Source of the DNA: Lytechinus pictus
Lineage: Eukaryota > Echinodermata > Echinoidea > Temnopleuroida > Toxopneustidae
DNA: 64,000 bases
Assembly (NCBI RefSeq): GCF_037042905.1
Contig: NC_087246.1
Span: 35,768,001-35,832,000 of the forward strand
Direction: 5' to 3'
In this document: positions 60,660 through 64,000 of the stretch, in pieces
Numbering within the stretch: position 1 is the stretch's first letter
How the letters are laid out: each line of letters opens with the position of its first letter
Position numbers and translations under genes: made by a program
The notes under the pieces: generated by a model
Database searches by the model: none
What the model saw: the letters and a program-made list of their open reading frames with translations, nothing else
What the model was told of the DNA's origin: nothing

Positions 60660-60860
60660 GCAGGTATGGCAGCGTTGGTCCAATGTTGGTCCAACGTTGG
60701 GTGACGTTGATCCAACGTTGGTATAATGTTGGTCCAATGTTGATGGAAAGTTGATTCAACTTTAGTCCAATGTTAGTCCAACGTTGGCGTAAACGTTGAT
60801 TCAATGTTTGTCTAATATCGGTTAAATGTTGTTGTAACGTTGATTCTTTGTTGGTCTAAT
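60660..60860. repeat. CAACGTTGG-type array, opposite sense
   Basis: GTTGGTCCAATGTTGGTCCA units and GTTGATCCAACGTTGG run in the sense complementary to the 59.65-60.24 kb array; about 400 bases separate the two. Confidence 0.75.
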
Positions 60861-62036
60861 TATAAACAAATCCAACGATGCGCCATCTCCATCAAACAGT
60901 TTTCAACACTGTGCCATCATCATCTGTAATCTGTTCATGATTCTATCAAAAAACATTACAACTATTATTACAGCTATTCATTTCTTTTCATTCTTTCTGT
61001 TACAAGTCTCTTCACATAATTAAGAGAAATCAAGATAATTACGTGTGATATTTATTGAGGCCTTTGTAGCATTCAAACTTTTTTGACATCCTCTTTTTCT
61101 CAAACAAGACTAATACCAAAAAAACATATGCATATGTAATAAAAATTAAGATGTATTACATTTTCTTGCGAGTTGCAATCTCTGTTTCTGTCTACAATTG
61201 TTTAATGACTCGGTATGCAATGCCAATTGCAACGTCAGTAATCATCACAAAAACTCACATGTGTAATTGCAGTCTCTCAGTATTTACAAAATCAAAAAAG
61301 GAGGTCGCGTAACTTGGCCTCACTCAGAGTAACGTAGCTACTGCCTACTGTAACTAAAGAGTGCCTCTTTTTGATTAAGATAGAAGTCAACTGATATCTC
61401 AATATGCATGGCCATGGCCTAGTCTCGCTCGTGCCATAACTATTAAATGATATTTCAGCGTCAAGTGTAGCATGCCTCACATAGCAACTACAGGTTTGAC
61501 TGCAGTTGGAAAACACTCGGTCCAGGCTAGGCCAGGCAGGACCGACCAAGTCAATTCAAGGCAGCGTATAATAAATAAGGCAGGAATGCCAGGTAGCAAG
61601 TCATTTGGGTGATTTCAAGTACGGTGTACGGTGTTGAGTGCGTGAAAGGGCTGCTGAACTGAGCTCCAACACCAAGCGTAATATTATTTTTCATTGAAAT
61701 GTAGTAAAACTCTAATGATTTGCTCTCATCTTAAATGTAAAAGATAATTTTACGGAGATGGTTCGTCGTGTTCGCCCCCTGTTCGTAATAGCTACAGTTC
61801 ATCAACACCAACACTGAACTTTAAATCACGATTCTCCCAATCCCTGGGGTACGTCGGTGTTGCTGAATGGGGAAATTGCTTGTAGATCATCAACACCATG
61901 CAGCCACAGTGCAGTGTTGGGTTCAGCAGATGACAATCAACACCAGCCTTCAACACAAACTGCCGGAAATACACCATATTTTCCTAGGTCAATCTTAACA
62001 CCAGCCTGATTCAAGTACGGTGTTGTCACAACACCA
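60861..62036. other. No gene seen; scattered CAACACC words
   Basis: Between 61,620 and 62,040 the words AACACCAACACT and GTACGGTGTTG occur repeatedly. No exon of gene G was found. Confidence 0.5.
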
Positions 62037-62041
62037 ACACT

Positions 62042-62517
62042 AACCCAGGGAGCTCCAGCCCGCTCAGCGGGCCGGAGCCCAGGGGCTTACCGTGTAATTC
62101 ACCATACCCACGGTAGTAGCGTGAAGTATGGTCTAAATAATTATCCGGATAAATAGTTAAAACAGAAATTAAGCACTTACCACGATTATATGGATGAAGG
62201 TCTAACGATTGGCAGCTTCCTGACATCGAGGTCTCAATCGGCCATTTTGTTTTGAATTCTGAAAGAGGAGAGCTACCGCGACAGAACTTTTCGTTTTTTT
62301 AGGTTCCAGTCTGTGCCTCGAATCGATGTCAGGAAGCTGCCACTCGTTAGACCTTCATCCATATAATCGTGGTAAGTGCTTAATTTCTGTTTTAACTATT
62401 TATTCGGATAATTATTTAATATTTAGACCATACTTCACGCTACTACCGTGGGTATGGTGAATTACACGGTAAGCCCCTGGGCTCCGGCCCGCGCAGCGGG
62501 CCGGAGCTCCCTGGGTT
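62042..62517. mobile_element. Fold-back element with 190-base arms and 5-base target-site duplication
   Basis: Left AACCCAGGGAGCTCCAGCCC and right complement GGGCCGGAGCTCCCTGGGTT begin arms matching over about 190 bases, including CCACGGTAGTAGCGTGAAGT and CCACGATTATATGGATGAAG. ACACT is present on both sides (62037-62041 and 62518-62522). About 90 bases of unique centre remain. No transposase. Confidence 0.85.
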
Positions 62518-62522
62518 ACACT

Positions 62523-63530
62523 CACACGTATTGCCAGGTTAGTATTAGTATACTGGGTTACACCAACACCAGATTTCAACACTGTACGTACTTGAATTTT
62601 GAAAATCATCCAATGACTGTTGCCTTGCCATTGGTATCGCATACTCGTTCCCACTCACACGTATTGCGAGGTTAGTATTAGTCACTCACACAAGCTAATT
62701 ACGAGGTTAGTTAGTATGTTATACTGTGCAGTGACTAGTGTTAAGTACTACTTTACTACTACTTACAGTACACGAATATACTAGCGTCGGACTGTACGCA
62801 CACAGAAGCTGACTCCGGGATCTTTCGGAGGGGATCAATGGTTGCAGTTACCGATTATCTGCAAGTGCAAAGAAAATTCAACTGTAGATTGTAGGTCCTA
62901 AATATACAGCTTATAAGTACTGTTCCAGATCACTAGATATTCTGGAATTTACTTATCTATATCCACTATCCAGTCCAAATTCTGCCAGATTCTTCAAGTT
63001 CAAAATTGAAGGAAGCAGACTACACAGACATGACAGGAGTCCGACGTCGCGACTAATTCTGCGCATCAGAATAGTATGGTATTTTTAAATAGGCACATTT
63101 GATGCTTGTATTTCCTTCTTCAATTTCTTCTAGTTATGTGACGGTAGGCCTATGACATATCTCGTACTTACTGTGAAAGGCCTTGCCAGCTGCAAAGGAT
63201 CGACGAGGGCGTTTCTGGAAATTCTGGTCTTGAACTACATTTTTTTTCTTGTTTTTCTTCTTTATTTTCTATATTAATCGACACATTTGCATCCCCAGGT
63301 GCATGCAGCCTCTCTATTCTACCCCATCTTTATTTTTGTTTTCCCCTTAGACTTAGTTTTAGTTCCTCTTTCCCTTCCCATTATTTTCCTTCTCTCTCGA
63401 TTTCTTTTCCCCTTATTGCTGGGGGATACCAAGGGTGACATGGATAGACAAGCAAACTTACTTGATCGACCCCCCCCCCCTTGGCCCCATTGGAAATTAT
63501 GCCAGTAGTCTTGTCTTGTCTTGGGTTAAG
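62523..63530. other. No gene seen
   Basis: A short direct repeat CACACGTATTGC(C/G)AGGTTAG occurs at about 62,524 and 62,656. The rest is unremarkable, with a C-tract near 63,470. Confidence 0.45.
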
Positions 63531-63534
63531 TCGG

Positions 63535-64000
63535 CATATGCAGACTTGCTGTACTCCGCCAACTTTATCAATTATCAATTCTCCAATGAACCAGTTTCTA
63601 ACGTTCTCAACACTGTGTATATTATGCCAGGATATTATGTTGACTGTCAAACAAATATCCAACAAACTATAGTTTCCAACATTGTGTCAATGTTAACTGT
63701 CCAATAAACTATTCCAATTACGCTGTCCACGTTGTGCCATTGTCCGTTGTTCAACAACTCTCCATCAAACTAGTTTCCAACTTTGTCAACGTTGTGCCAT
63801 TGTCGACTGTCCAACAAATCTCCAAGAAAATAGTTTCCAACGTTGTTCCTTTGTCGGTTGTTCAGCAACTCTCCATCGAACTAGTTTCCGACGTAGTCAA
63901 CGCTGTGCCTTTGTTGGCTGTTCAACACCTATCCAATCAAACACGCGTTTCCAACGTTGTGACGTTGTTGGCTGTCCAACAAATCTCCAACACACTAGTT
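63535..64000. repeat. Tandem repeat of about 70-75 bases, TCCAACGTTGT / CTGTCCAACAAATCTCCA
   Basis: Units with AACTAGTTTCCAACGTTGTC, GTGCCATTGTC and CAACAAATCTCCA recur to the end of the window. They share the CAACGTT core with the 59.65 kb array. The array runs off the right edge. Confidence 0.75.

Overview
This is a window of a repeat-rich, AT-rich animal nuclear genome. It has GT-AG introns, TATA-box promoters, microsatellites, tRNA-derived SINE-like repeats and many short inverted-repeat (MITE-like) elements. Families such as the TTAA-flanked element with ends AGGACAAGTCCACCCC, and the G-tract hAT-like elements, resemble repeats I associate with echinoderm (sea-urchin-type) genomes. The organism assignment is an inference from that resemblance. 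No rRNA, functional tRNA, CRISPR or prokaryotic operon is visible.

The main content is a tandem cluster of at least eight members of one small secreted-protein family: A0 (left edge, partial), A1, B, C, D, E, F and G (right edge, one exon). Only fragments of them appear as long open frames, because every gene is split into four short coding exons. The six complete members share one architecture. Exon 1 has 12 coding bases (Met plus three residues) and ends in phase 0. Exon 2 encodes the hydrophobic signal peptide and ends in phase 1. Exon 3 encodes the mature domain with exactly six cysteines and ends in phase 1. Exon 4 encodes a short, highly variable tail (Thr/Pro-rich, basic, or Ser/Glu-rich). 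All six assemblies close in frame, giving proteins of 153 (B), 165 (A1), 135 (C), 150 (D), 144 (E) and 123 (F) residues. The cysteine pattern is C-x(9-13)-C-x(24-44)-C-x(10-15)-C-x6-C-x(5-10)-C. I do not recognise the family. TATA boxes lie about 75 to 195 bases upstream of the start codons in all genes where I looked successfully. All members are on the minus strand except E.

Layout: 1-1.2 kb is the 5' half of A0; 1.2-8.5 kb is flank with a MITE and simple repeats; 8.6-10.7 kb is A1, whose intronic and upstream sequence duplicates 1-2.5 kb; 14.7-20 kb is B; 20-27.5 kb is repeats including a 2.7-kb palindrome; 27.5-29.4 kb is C; 30-32.3 kb is repeats; 32.3-34.7 kb is a two-exon sulfotransferase-like gene on the plus strand; 37.8-41.1 kb is D; 44-48 kb is E on the plus strand; 51.1-53 kb is F; 53-58.6 kb is sparse; 58.6-59.5 kb duplicates the 3' end of F (gene G, exon 4); 59.6-64 kb is dominated by CAACGTTGG-type repeats and a fold-back element with a clear target-site duplication.

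The sulfotransferase-like gene is the only other coding gene I can support. Nothing in the sequence ties it functionally to the six-cysteine family.
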